Shown here piece after piece: positions 46,532 through 54,187 of a DNA stretch of 64,000 nt. The stretch is from the NCBI RefSeq assembly GCF_006539825.1, contig NZ_BJNT01000008.1, positions 121,500 to 185,499 of the forward strand, given 5' to 3'. The DNA is from Corynebacterium variabile (GTDB lineage Bacteria > Actinomycetota > Actinomycetes > Mycobacteriales > Mycobacteriaceae). The translations under genes were made by a program, and so were the position numbers. Within the stretch, counting starts at the first letter, position 1, and each line of letters begins with the position of its first letter. The notes below the pieces were generated by a model, which saw nothing but the letters and a program-made list of their open reading frames with translations, made no database searches and had not been told where the DNA came from.

Positions 46532-47226
46532 CCGGCGGTCCTTTCTCGGGCCCGGTGGGCGGTCAGTGGGGCGACAGCGGTGTCCAGGGGGACGCCGGTG
46601 GTGACGGAGATGTTGTCGGGCAGTGCGGTGAGAACGTCGACGGCGGCGTCCCACAGGGTCCCCGGGGAGATGAACAACGGTGCGACGTGCACCGGGCCGG
46701 TGGCGCGGCGTACCGCGTCCACCAGTGCATCCACTCCCCCGGAGGGGCCGGTGGCGGTGACGAGTTCGGCGCCGACCTCGGCCCGGCGGCCGACGTCGGC
46801 GGCGAGCCCGGCGACCGTCTCATCCGCCCCGGGCACCGAGGACCCCACGGAGTAGAGGACAAGGTGTCCGGTGCCGGGCGGGATACGGGACGCCAGCAGT
46901 GCCGCCACATCCCCACCGGTGCCGATCCCGTCGGCCAGGGTGAACTCCAGGCCCGTGGCCGCGCTCGCCTCGGCGAGAGCCTCGGGGACGTCGTGGCGCA
47001 TGTGGAAGGCGCGGGTGAACAGCAGCGGGACAACGGTCGCGCGCCGGTGCCCTTCTGCGGCGAGCAGATGGGCGACGGTGGTGAGCGTCAGTGCGGAGAA
47101 GTCAAGGTAGGAGGGGTGTGCCGGTGCTCCGGTGAGACCGGAGACGGCGTCCGCGATACGGGCGACGGCGGCGTCCGCCTCCGGGTGCCTGGACCCGTGT
47201 GCGAGGCAGATCACCGGCGTCACCAT
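46528..47226 (-). CDS. Sirohydrochlorin chelatase (CbiX-type)
   Basis: The 232-residue protein has the CbiX/SirB signature VICLAHGSRHPEADAAV at the N-terminus with a metal-binding His, a second His in AFHMRHDVPEAL, and a C-terminal half repeating the fold (LVLYSVGSSVPGADETV, HVAPLFISPGTLWD). It probably inserts Fe into sirohydrochlorin to supply siroheme for CysI; it corresponds in position to cysY of C. glutamicum. It lies 21 bases after cysN. Confidence 0.85.
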   Translation of the reverse strand: MVTPVICLAHGSRHPEADAAVARIADAVSGLTGAPAHPSYLDFSALTLTTVAHLLAAEGHRRATVVPLLFTRAFHMRHDVPEALAEASAATGLEFTLADGIGTGGDVAALLASRIPPGTGHLVLYSVGSSVPGADETVAGLAADVGRRAEVGAELVTATGPSGGVDALVDAVRRATGPVHVAPLFISPGTLWDAAVDVLTALPDNISVTTGVPLDTAVAPLTAHRARERTAG

Positions 47227-47247
47227 GTGCTGTACCTGGTCCTGTCC

Positions 47248-48555
47248 CTAGTCGACCGAGGTGACGAGACCGGCGGTGAGGGTGTCACCGTCGCCCGGGT
47301 TGATCAGCAGGAAGGAACCGACCCTGCCACCACGGCGGTAGGCCTCGACCGGCAGCGGCTCGGCGACGGTGAGGCGGACCTCGGCGATGTCGTTGAGCGC
47401 GAGCTGGGCGCCGAGGTCACCCTGGTCCTCATCCTCGTCGAGGATGTGGACGCGGCGGACGATCTCGTCGACGCGGGCCCGGACAGTGGCGGTGCCGTAG
47501 CGGAGCAGGACATTGCCGCGCACCCGCACCGGGGACTCGGAGAGCTGGAAGACCAGGGCCTTGAAGCTGTTGACCGCGGCCGGGATGGCGTCTTCGTCGG
47601 TGGCGGTGGCGATGAGGTCACCGCGGGCGATGTCGATGTCGTCGGCCAGACGCAGGGTGACGGACTCGCCGCGCGCGGCGCTCTGCTGCTCCCCACCGGG
47701 GCCGTCGATGCCGACGACGGTGCTGGTGCGTCCGCCGGCGCCGCCGATGGTGACCTCGTCACCGACGGAGACGGAACCGGAGGTCAGACGACCGGCGTAG
47801 CCGCGGTAGTCGGTGGCGTGATCGCGGATGACGACCTGGACCGGGAAGCGCAGGCCGCGCTTCCTGCCGGCGTTGATACGGGCCGGCTGGGCGGTCTCGA
47901 GGATCTCGAGGACGGAGGGGCCGTCGTACCAGGGGGTGTTCTCCGACCTGGTGACGACGTTGTCGCCGAGCAGCGCGGAGGTCGGCACGATGTCGACCTT
48001 CGGCAGGTCGAGTTCGGTGGCCAGGGCCTGCACGTCGGCGGAGATGCCGTCGAAGACCTCCTGCGAGAAGTCGACGGCGTCGATCTTGTTCACGGCGACG
48101 ATGACGTGCGAGGTGCGCATCATCGCGGCGACGGTGAGGTGGCGCTTCGTCTGCTCGATGACGCTGTTGCGGGCGTCGATGAGCACGATGACCAGCTCAG
48201 AGGTCGACAGGCCGGTGACGGTGTTCCGGGTGTACTGCACGTGCCCGGGGCAGTCCGCGAGGATGAAGGACCGCTTGTCGGTGGCGAAGTAGCGGTAGGC
48301 CACGTCGATGGTGATGCCCTGTTCGCGCTCGGCACGCAGGCCGTCGACCAGCAGGGACAGGTCCGGGTTCTCCAGGCCCTTGGCGGCGGAGACGCGCTGG
48401 ACGGCCTCGAACTGGTCGGCGAGGATGGACTTCGTGTCGTGGAGCAGGCGTCCGACGAAGGTGGACTTGCCGTCGTCGACGGAGCCGGCGGTGCACAGCC
48501 GCAGGGTGGGCAGGGCGGTGGTCACGGTGTCGTTCTCCAGGGTTGCGGCGGTCAT
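47248..48555 (-). CDS. cysN: Sulfate adenylyltransferase subunit 1 (GTPase)
   Basis: CysN drives APS synthesis by GTP hydrolysis together with CysD. The 435-residue protein has the G1 motif GSVDDGKSTFVGRLL, switch region GITIDVAYRYF, G3 DCPGHVQYTRN, and G4 VNKIDAVDF, followed by two beta-barrel domains. No APS kinase (CysC) domain is fused, consistent with direct APS reduction by CysH. Its start overlaps the cysD stop (TGATG). Confidence 0.96.
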   Translation of the reverse strand: MTAATLENDTVTTALPTLRLCTAGSVDDGKSTFVGRLLHDTKSILADQFEAVQRVSAAKGLENPDLSLLVDGLRAEREQGITIDVAYRYFATDKRSFILADCPGHVQYTRNTVTGLSTSELVIVLIDARNSVIEQTKRHLTVAAMMRTSHVIVAVNKIDAVDFSQEVFDGISADVQALATELDLPKVDIVPTSALLGDNVVTRSENTPWYDGPSVLEILETAQPARINAGRKRGLRFPVQVVIRDHATDYRGYAGRLTSGSVSVGDEVTIGGAGGRTSTVVGIDGPGGEQQSAARGESVTLRLADDIDIARGDLIATATDEDAIPAAVNSFKALVFQLSESPVRVRGNVLLRYGTATVRARVDEIVRRVHILDEDEDQGDLGAQLALNDIAEVRLTVAEPLPVEAYRRGGRVGSFLLINPGDGDTLTAGLVTSVD

Positions 48556-49502
48556 CAGAAGTAGCCTTCCTTCTTGCGGTCCTCCATGGAGGACTCGGAG
48601 AGTTTGTCGTCGGCCCGGGTGGCGCCGCGTTCGGTGGTGGTGGAGGCCTTGATCTCCTCGATGACATCGTCGATGGTGGCGGCGTCGGAGAGCACGGCAC
48701 CGGTGCAGGACATGTCGCCCACGGTGCGGTAGCGCACGGTCTTCGTCTCGACCGTCTCGCCCTCCTTCGGGCCGCCCCACTCACCGGCGGTCAGCCACAT
48801 GCCACCGCGGTTGAAGACCTCGCGCTGGTGGGAGTAGTAGATTTCCGGGATCTCGACGTTGCGCGCCTTGATGTAGTCCCAGATGTCCGCCTCGGTCCAG
48901 TTGGAGATCGGGAAGACGCGGATGTTCTCGCCGGCCTGGTGGCGGCCGTTGTAGAGGCCCCACAGTTCCGGACGCTGACGGCGCGGGTTCCAGCCGCCGA
49001 AGGAGTCACGCACGGAGAAGACGCGCTCCTTGGCGCGGGCCTTCTCCTCGTCACGGCGGGCACCGCCGAGCACGGCGTCGTAGCCACGGTTCTGGATCGT
49101 CTCGACGAGCGGGACGGTCTGCAGCGGGTTACGGGTGCCGTCGGGACGCTCCTGGATGGCACCGGTGTCGATCCAGTCCTGGACGTGGGCGACGTGGAGG
49201 CTGATCCGCGGATCGGCGGCGACGCGCTCGCGGAACTCGATGACCTCCGGGAAGTTGTGGCCGGTGTCGACGTGGATGAGTTCGAAGGGCACGGCGGCCG
49301 GGGCGAAGGCCCGCTTGGCGAGTTCGAGGACGACGACCGAGTCCTTGCCGGAGGAGAACAGCAGGCCCGGCTTGTCGAACTGGCCCGCGACCTCGCGGAG
49401 GATCTCCATGGCCTCCGCCTCGAGGCTGGCGAGATGGGGGCTGAGCTCGTTCGTCTTCTGGTTGTCGGTGGTTTCAGGCGTTTCGGGAGTTGCAGTGGTC
49501 AC
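48555..49502 (-). CDS. cysD: Sulfate adenylyltransferase subunit 2
   Basis: CysD adenylylates sulfate to APS. The 315-residue PP-loop protein has LLFSSGKDSVVVLELAKRAF, HVDTGHNFPEVIEFRE, and the conserved GGARRDEEKARAKERVFS and GEWGGPKE segments. The GTG at 49502 overlaps the cysH stop as GTGA; an ATG at 49517 is an alternative. The C-terminal tail (SESSMEDRKKEGYF) is the usual CysD terminus. Confidence 0.96.
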   Translation of the reverse strand: MTTATPETPETTDNQKTNELSPHLASLEAEAMEILREVAGQFDKPGLLFSSGKDSVVVLELAKRAFAPAAVPFELIHVDTGHNFPEVIEFRERVAADPRISLHVAHVQDWIDTGAIQERPDGTRNPLQTVPLVETIQNRGYDAVLGGARRDEEKARAKERVFSVRDSFGGWNPRRQRPELWGLYNGRHQAGENIRVFPISNWTEADIWDYIKARNVEIPEIYYSHQREVFNRGGMWLTAGEWGGPKEGETVETKTVRYRTVGDMSCTGAVLSDAATIDDVIEEIKASTTTERGATRADDKLSESSMEDRKKEGYF

Positions 49503-50338
49503 AGGTGGAGTCCGCATTCTGTCTTGGTGGAGCCGGCCCAGCGGCCGGAACGGGGATCTTCGCCGGGGGCGACGGGCAGGGTGCAGGTGGCGCAGCCGAT
49601 CGAGGGGTACCCCTGCTTCGTCAGCGGGTGGATGATCAGGTCGTGGGCCTCGATGTAGTCCTCGACGTCCTGGTCGGTCCATGCTGCGATCGGGTTGATC
49701 TTCAGTCGGCCGGTGCGGTCGACGTCGAGGATCGGGGTGTCCTTGCGCAGTTCGCTGTCGACCCGCTTCACGCCGGAGATCCACGCCTCGTAGGGGTTGA
49801 GCATCCGGGCGAGCGGTTCGACCTTGCGCATCCGGCAGCAGGCGGTCGGGTTGGAACGGTAGAGGTTCGCCCCGTACTCGCGGTTCTGCTCCTCGACGGA
49901 GAGGACGGGCTCGACGGTCTTCAGCGGCAGGCTGTACCGCTCGTCGACCTCGCGGGCGACATCCATCGTCTCGTCGAAGTGGTAACCGGTGTCCAGGAAC
50001 ACGAGTTCCGCATCGTGGACGCGACCCTGGGCGAGTTCGGCGAGGACCGTGTCCTGCATCGACATGGTCACCGCGACGGTGCCGGTGACGTGCTCGTTGA
50101 CCCAGTCGAGGATCTCTTCGGCGGTCTTCCCGTCGAGCCTGTCGTTCCATTCGTCGACCAGGGCCTGGTGGGCGGCACTCTGCTCGGCGGTGAGGTGGGT
50201 CGTGGTCGTGGGGGCGCCCGCGGGGCTGACCTCGGGGTCCTTCCGGGGCCGGTCAGGGGTGTCTGCGGCGGCGGTGCCGCCGAGTCCCACGAGACCGGTC
50301 AGCGCCGTGATACCGGCGCCTGCTCCCGTGTTCGTCAT
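49499..50338 (-). CDS. cysH: APS reductase (assimilatory, Fe-S type)
   Basis: CysH reduces APS to sulfite. The 279-residue protein has the four cysteines of the [4Fe-4S] APS-reductase type: CC in NPTACCRMRK and CxxC in PSIGCATCTLP, plus the catalytic C-terminal Cys in KTECGLHL. These exclude a PAPS-only enzyme. The N-terminus (about residues 1-55) is Gly/Ala/Thr-rich and unusual, with a weakly hydrophobic stretch. The leader carries two McbR-like boxes. Confidence 0.95.
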   Translation of the reverse strand: MTNTGAGAGITALTGLVGLGGTAAADTPDRPRKDPEVSPAGAPTTTTHLTAEQSAAHQALVDEWNDRLDGKTAEEILDWVNEHVTGTVAVTMSMQDTVLAELAQGRVHDAELVFLDTGYHFDETMDVAREVDERYSLPLKTVEPVLSVEEQNREYGANLYRSNPTACCRMRKVEPLARMLNPYEAWISGVKRVDSELRKDTPILDVDRTGRLKINPIAAWTDQDVEDYIEAHDLIIHPLTKQGYPSIGCATCTLPVAPGEDPRSGRWAGSTKTECGLHL

Positions 50339-50397
50339 GGCTGTTCTTCCCTGCTCTTCTCTGGTGGACTTCTCTGGCGTGACCGGCCCGTCGTCAA

Positions 50398-50443
50398 CAG
50401 ACCGGTCGGTCTAATGCTGCACCAGACTAGACCACTCGGTTCA
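50398..50443 (-). promoter_or_regulatory. Two McbR-like boxes upstream of cysH
   Basis: CAGAC-N6-GTCTA at 50398-50413 and TAGAC-N6-GTTCA at 50428-50443 resemble the TAGAC-N6-GTCTA operator of McbR, the sulfur-metabolism repressor of Corynebacterium. A TAGTCT -10-like sequence overlaps the second box. McbR action is inferred from the motif. Confidence 0.75.
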
Positions 50444-50467
50444 TCATGAGCAACAGGGATTGCCCGT

Positions 50468-50498
50468 ACCTCTACAGGAGGTTTTTGTACCTACAGGT
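50468..50498 (-). promoter_or_regulatory. Paired ACCT-AGGT palindromes upstream of cysH
   Basis: ACCTCTACAGGAGGT (50468-50482) and ACCTACAGGT (50489-50498) are related imperfect inverted repeats, both preceded by GT. They lie upstream of the McbR boxes in the position expected for an activator such as CysR or SsuR. Factor identity is speculative. Confidence 0.4.
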
Positions 50499-50546
50499 CA
50501 AGGTGAATAAAACTCCCAGACAGAGGGGTCTACCCACGTGCCGGTG

Positions 50547-52316
50547 TCACCGTCCCCGCGACCACACCGACCACAGCTCGGCATAGCGTCCACCGGACGC
50601 CACCAGGTCGTCATGGGAGCCCCGCTCCACGATCCTGCCGTCCTCCATGACGAGGATCTCGTCGGCCTGCCGCGCCTGGTCCAGCCGGTGCGCCACCGTG
50701 AGCGCGGTGCGCCCCTCCGTCAACCGCCGGGCGGCGTCCTCCAGGGCCTGGGCACCGGCCGAGCCGGCCTCCGCCGTCGCCTCGTCGAGCACGACCACCT
50801 TCGGGTCACGCAACAGCACCCGGGCCAGCGCGAGCTGCTGGGCCACCACCGGGTCCGGGATGACGCCACGGGCGCCGACCTCGGTATCCAACCCGTCCGA
50901 CAGCGTCGCCAGCCAACCGTCGGCGCCCACCGCCACCAGTGCCGCCGACAGCGCGTCATCGGTGGCATCGGGGGCGGCGAGCAGCAGGTCGTCACGCAGC
51001 GTCCCGGAGAACACGTGGACCTCCTGGGAGACCAGCGCGAGACGGGCCGCACGCTCGGAGTCCGACAGTGCCGTCACCGGTACCCCGTCGACCGTCACCG
51101 CACCGGAGGTCGGTTCACGCAACCCGGCCAACAGCGTGGCCACCGTGGTCTTCCCCGCCCCGGACGCCCCCACCAGGGCCACCGTCTTCCCCGGCGCGAT
51201 CCGGAAGCTCACGTCCGACACGGCCCAGGCGTCCTCCCCGTAGCGGAAGGCGACGTCGTCGAGGACGACCTCGCCACGGGCCTCCGGTGCCCCGGCGTCC
51301 GGAACCGGACGCGGCGGATCAACGGTCACACCGATGATGCGCGCTAACGAGGCGTAGCCGGACTGGGCGGCGTCCAGCACCCGCATCACCTGCTGCAGCG
51401 GGCCACGCACGCGGATGATCATCAGGGCGGCACCGGTGACCGCGCCGACGCCGAGCGTCCCGTGGTCGACGAGGAAGAATCCCAGCACCAGCGCCGAGGT
51501 GATCATCACGAACTCGGCGATGAGCATCCGGTTGAGCAGCCGGACCATCACCCGGTTCGCTCCGACGGCGTTGTCCACCACCGACCAGGACGCGTCACTG
51601 ATCCGGTCGTGCATGTCACGCTCCATCCGGAACGCCCGGACCGTCCGACGGCCGTGGATCGCCTCGAGGACGCGGCGGGCCCGCAGTCCCATCGAGGCCC
51701 GCTCCGCGGCGAAGAGCTGCGGCGCCTTGCGCAGGTAGGCCCGGGCGGAGAGCCAGTACACCGGGGACACCAGCAGGATCACGGCGAGGAACCGCCAGTC
51801 GACGGTGAGCAGACCGATGCCGGTCGCGACGATGACGAACACCGCCCCGGACAGCACCGGCAGCACCTCCATCACCGCCGAGGAGGTCTGGGCGACATCG
51901 TCGGTGGACCGGCTGACGACATCACCGGTACCGGCGTCCTCCACCCGGTGCATCGGCAGGCCGAGGGCGGTACCGACCATCTCCTCACGCAGGTTGGCGA
52001 TGAGCCGTTCGGAGAGCCTGGCCAGCAGGAAGTACCCGGCGCCGTCGGTGACACCCGCGATGACTGCGGCGGCGGCCATCAGACCGGCGGTGCGCCACAG
52101 GTCACCGTCGGTGCCGGAGGTCGCGATGTCGACGATGCGCCCCATCAGGCGCGGCACGGAGACCGTGCACCAGGCTCCGATGCCGAGCAGCGCGGCGGCG
52201 GCCAGTGCCTGCCACCACGCGCCCGGAACCGCCCTGAGCTGCCGGATGATGTCCCGGCGGGCCTGCGCCCAGGTCGCCAGCGGGAACGCCTGGATCTTCG
52301 AGGTTGTCGGGGTCAT
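50547..52316 (-). CDS. ABC exporter half-transporter 2, degenerate signature motif
   Basis: The 589-residue protein fuses a six-helix membrane domain (about residues 25-320) to a nucleotide-binding domain (about 350-589). Walker A (LVGASGAGKTTVATLLAG) and Walker B (VVVLDEATAEAGS) are intact. The LSGGQ signature is missing: the region before LALARVLLRDP reads IPDPVVAQQ. Its start overlaps the stop of half-transporter 1 as ATGA, so they surely form a heterodimer. The partner has lost the opposite motifs. Substrate unknown; it sits inside the cysteine gene cluster. Confidence 0.88.
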   Translation of the reverse strand: MTPTTSKIQAFPLATWAQARRDIIRQLRAVPGAWWQALAAAALLGIGAWCTVSVPRLMGRIVDIATSGTDGDLWRTAGLMAAAAVIAGVTDGAGYFLLARLSERLIANLREEMVGTALGLPMHRVEDAGTGDVVSRSTDDVAQTSSAVMEVLPVLSGAVFVIVATGIGLLTVDWRFLAVILLVSPVYWLSARAYLRKAPQLFAAERASMGLRARRVLEAIHGRRTVRAFRMERDMHDRISDASWSVVDNAVGANRVMVRLLNRMLIAEFVMITSALVLGFFLVDHGTLGVGAVTGAALMIIRVRGPLQQVMRVLDAAQSGYASLARIIGVTVDPPRPVPDAGAPEARGEVVLDDVAFRYGEDAWAVSDVSFRIAPGKTVALVGASGAGKTTVATLLAGLREPTSGAVTVDGVPVTALSDSERAARLALVSQEVHVFSGTLRDDLLLAAPDATDDALSAALVAVGADGWLATLSDGLDTEVGARGVIPDPVVAQQLALARVLLRDPKVVVLDEATAEAGSAGAQALEDAARRLTEGRTALTVAHRLDQARQADEILVMEDGRIVERGSHDDLVASGGRYAELWSVWSRGR

Positions 52317-53953
52317 GCGTGCACCTCCGCCAGGGCCTCGTCGAGATCGACGGCGTCCCACCGGGTGGTGGCGACGACCTGCCACGCCGGCGCCTCGGAC
52401 AGGACGAGGACACGGTGGGCGGGATGGCCGGAGCCCGTGTAGCGGGCCGCGACCCGCTCGGCGATGTGCTGCTCGGTGACCGAGTCCACCGCCGTCGTCG
52501 GATCGGTGAGCACCAGCAGTTCAGGGTCCGCGGCGATCGCTCGGGCGAGGGCGACACGTTGACGCTGACCACCGGACAGGCGGCGTCCTCCCTCCCCCAC
52601 CGGACGGTCGGGACCACCGGGGATGTCCGCGCAGTCGGCGACCTCCAGCGCCTCGGCGGCGACAACGGGGTCGGGGTGGACATTGTCGCACAGCGGGCCG
52701 TCGAAGAGGTCGGCGGCGTGCGGGGCGACGATCACCCGGTGGCGTGGCATGCGGAGCAGGGCCTCAGTCACCTCGCCGGCACGGGCGATGTCGCGGACGA
52801 CGGTGACGCCGACCGGCATGGCGTCGATGAGTGCCTGCGTCTCGGCGTCCGCCGCCTCATCGGGTGTGGCGTAGGGGGCGGTGAGCACGCTGACGACACG
52901 GCGGGCGGACGCGGCCGAGGTCGCCACGCGGGTGGCGAAGTTGCGACCCAGCATCGTCATCGGGTGGACGACGTACTGGGACAGGCCGACGACGGTGATG
53001 AGCTGGCCGACGGTGAGCCCGTCGTGCAGGGCGAGCCAGCCCGCGGCGACGCCGACGGCCACGACGTACACCGCGCCGATGGACTGGGTGGTGGCGGTGA
53101 GCCGGGCCTCCGCGGCGTTGGCGGCGACCGTGGCATGGTAGGCCTTTTCGGAGTAGCCGTGGTAGCGGGCCTTCATCGTGGAGACGACACCGAGACCCTT
53201 GATGATCCGCAGACCCTGGACCGCGTCGGTGGCGACCGAGGCGGTGCGCGCCAGTGCCTGCTGCCGTGCCCCGGCTCTGCTGCGCAGGGGTCGGGCGGCG
53301 CGGACCGAGAGCAGGACCACCGCCGGAGCCCCGAGCAGGACCGCCAGGCCGAGCCGCCAGTCGACGGTGAGGACGACGGCGGCGACGTAGAGGATCGACC
53401 CGAGCTCAGCGACGGGGAAGACCGTCATGACGATGATGTCTGCGGCCTTGTTGGCGTCCGTGCTGGCGATGGAGAGCAGGCCACCGGCGGTGCGTTCACC
53501 ACCGGCACCCTCACGGCCGATACCCCGGGGATCCTGGATCCGGTCGGTCACCGCGGTGCGGACGTCATGGCTGACCTGCTGGAGGATCATCTCCAGGAAG
53601 CGGCGCCCCAGCCAGACGGAGACGCCGTTGAGGAGGAAGAGCAGCGCGAGGACGCCGACCCACAGGAATAGGTGACCGCCGTTGCCGGTGGCGACGGCGT
53701 CATCGATGGCACGGCCGACGACGACCGAGGTGGTGGCGTTGCAGAGGAAACCGAGCAGCATCCCGCCGGAGGCGAGGAACTGCCGGGGACGCTGCGAGAA
53801 GGCGACCTTGAGAAGCCACCGGGGGTCGTCAGGGGTGGGGAGGCGGGACGGTCGGACGCTGAGCAACCCTGATCTGAGGATCCTGCCGTCCGGATGTCGT
53901 GCCTGCTGTGCCTGCTGTGCCTGCTGTTCCCGCTGCTCCTGCTGTACCGCCAT
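52313..53953 (-). CDS. ABC exporter half-transporter 1, degenerate Walker motifs
   Basis: The 546-residue protein has a Gln-rich N-terminus, a six-helix membrane domain (about residues 55-330) and a degenerate nucleotide-binding domain (about 370-546). The signature RLSGGQRQRVALARAIAAD is canonical. Walker A is absent: no GxxGxGK(S/T) lies upstream; the region reads VTVVRDIARAGEVTEALL. Walker B reads LLVLTDPTTAVD, replacing the usual Asp-Glu. It must act with half-transporter 2. It starts 39 bases after cysX and probably shares its transcript. Confidence 0.87.
   Translation of the reverse strand: MAVQQEQREQQAQQAQQARHPDGRILRSGLLSVRPSRLPTPDDPRWLLKVAFSQRPRQFLASGGMLLGFLCNATTSVVVGRAIDDAVATGNGGHLFLWVGVLALLFLLNGVSVWLGRRFLEMILQQVSHDVRTAVTDRIQDPRGIGREGAGGERTAGGLLSIASTDANKAADIIVMTVFPVAELGSILYVAAVVLTVDWRLGLAVLLGAPAVVLLSVRAARPLRSRAGARQQALARTASVATDAVQGLRIIKGLGVVSTMKARYHGYSEKAYHATVAANAAEARLTATTQSIGAVYVVAVGVAAGWLALHDGLTVGQLITVVGLSQYVVHPMTMLGRNFATRVATSAASARRVVSVLTAPYATPDEAADAETQALIDAMPVGVTVVRDIARAGEVTEALLRMPRHRVIVAPHAADLFDGPLCDNVHPDPVVAAEALEVADCADIPGGPDRPVGEGGRRLSGGQRQRVALARAIAADPELLVLTDPTTAVDSVTEQHIAERVAARYTGSGHPAHRVLVLSEAPAWQVVATTRWDAVDLDEALAEVHA
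53902..53946 (-). repeat. 9-base tandem repeat in the N-terminus of half-transporter 1
   Basis: Five units of CCTGCTGTG type (two exact) encode the Gln/Ala-rich start (QQAQQAQQA) on the minus strand. The same unit occurs non-coding at 17742-17768. The repeat number could vary by slippage while keeping frame. Confidence 0.65.
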
Positions 53954-53992
53954 GGAGGCCGAGGTTACCCTGCTCTCCGACGTGACCGGGTG

Positions 53993-54187
53993 CTACACAC
54001 CCCGGGGCAGCTGGCCGTGCAGCTTCACCGAGAACACCCGACGGCAGTCGCGGCATTCCCAGGCGTTGTCCGTCTCCGGGTCCGGCCACAGGTTCTCCGA
54101 GGCGCAGTACGGGCAGTGCATCACGGTTGCTCTCCTGGGGTTCGGGTGGGCGGACTTCCCGCTGATGTCGCTGTTGGCGTCCTTCAC
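53993..54187 (-). CDS. cysX: CysX, small zinc-ribbon/ferredoxin-like protein
   Basis: The protein has two CxxC pairs: HCPYCASENLWPD and WECRDCRRVFSVKLHGQ, matching the small CysX protein encoded after cysI in Corynebacterium, thought to carry electrons to CysI. GTG 54187 overlaps the cysI stop as GTGA and gives 64 residues. An in-frame ATG at 54121 follows a better AGGAG and would give 42 residues starting at MHCPYC; this may be the real start. Whether it binds zinc or an Fe-S cluster is not decided by sequence. Confidence 0.8.
   Translation of the reverse strand: MKDANSDISGKSAHPNPRRATVMHCPYCASENLWPDPETDNAWECRDCRRVFSVKLHGQLPRGV

Noticed and set aside
46555..48564. A 669-codon open frame opposite cysN and the chelatase gene.
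   Set aside because: It covers two conserved genes antisense, with the repetitive Gly/Val/Asp composition typical of such shadows.
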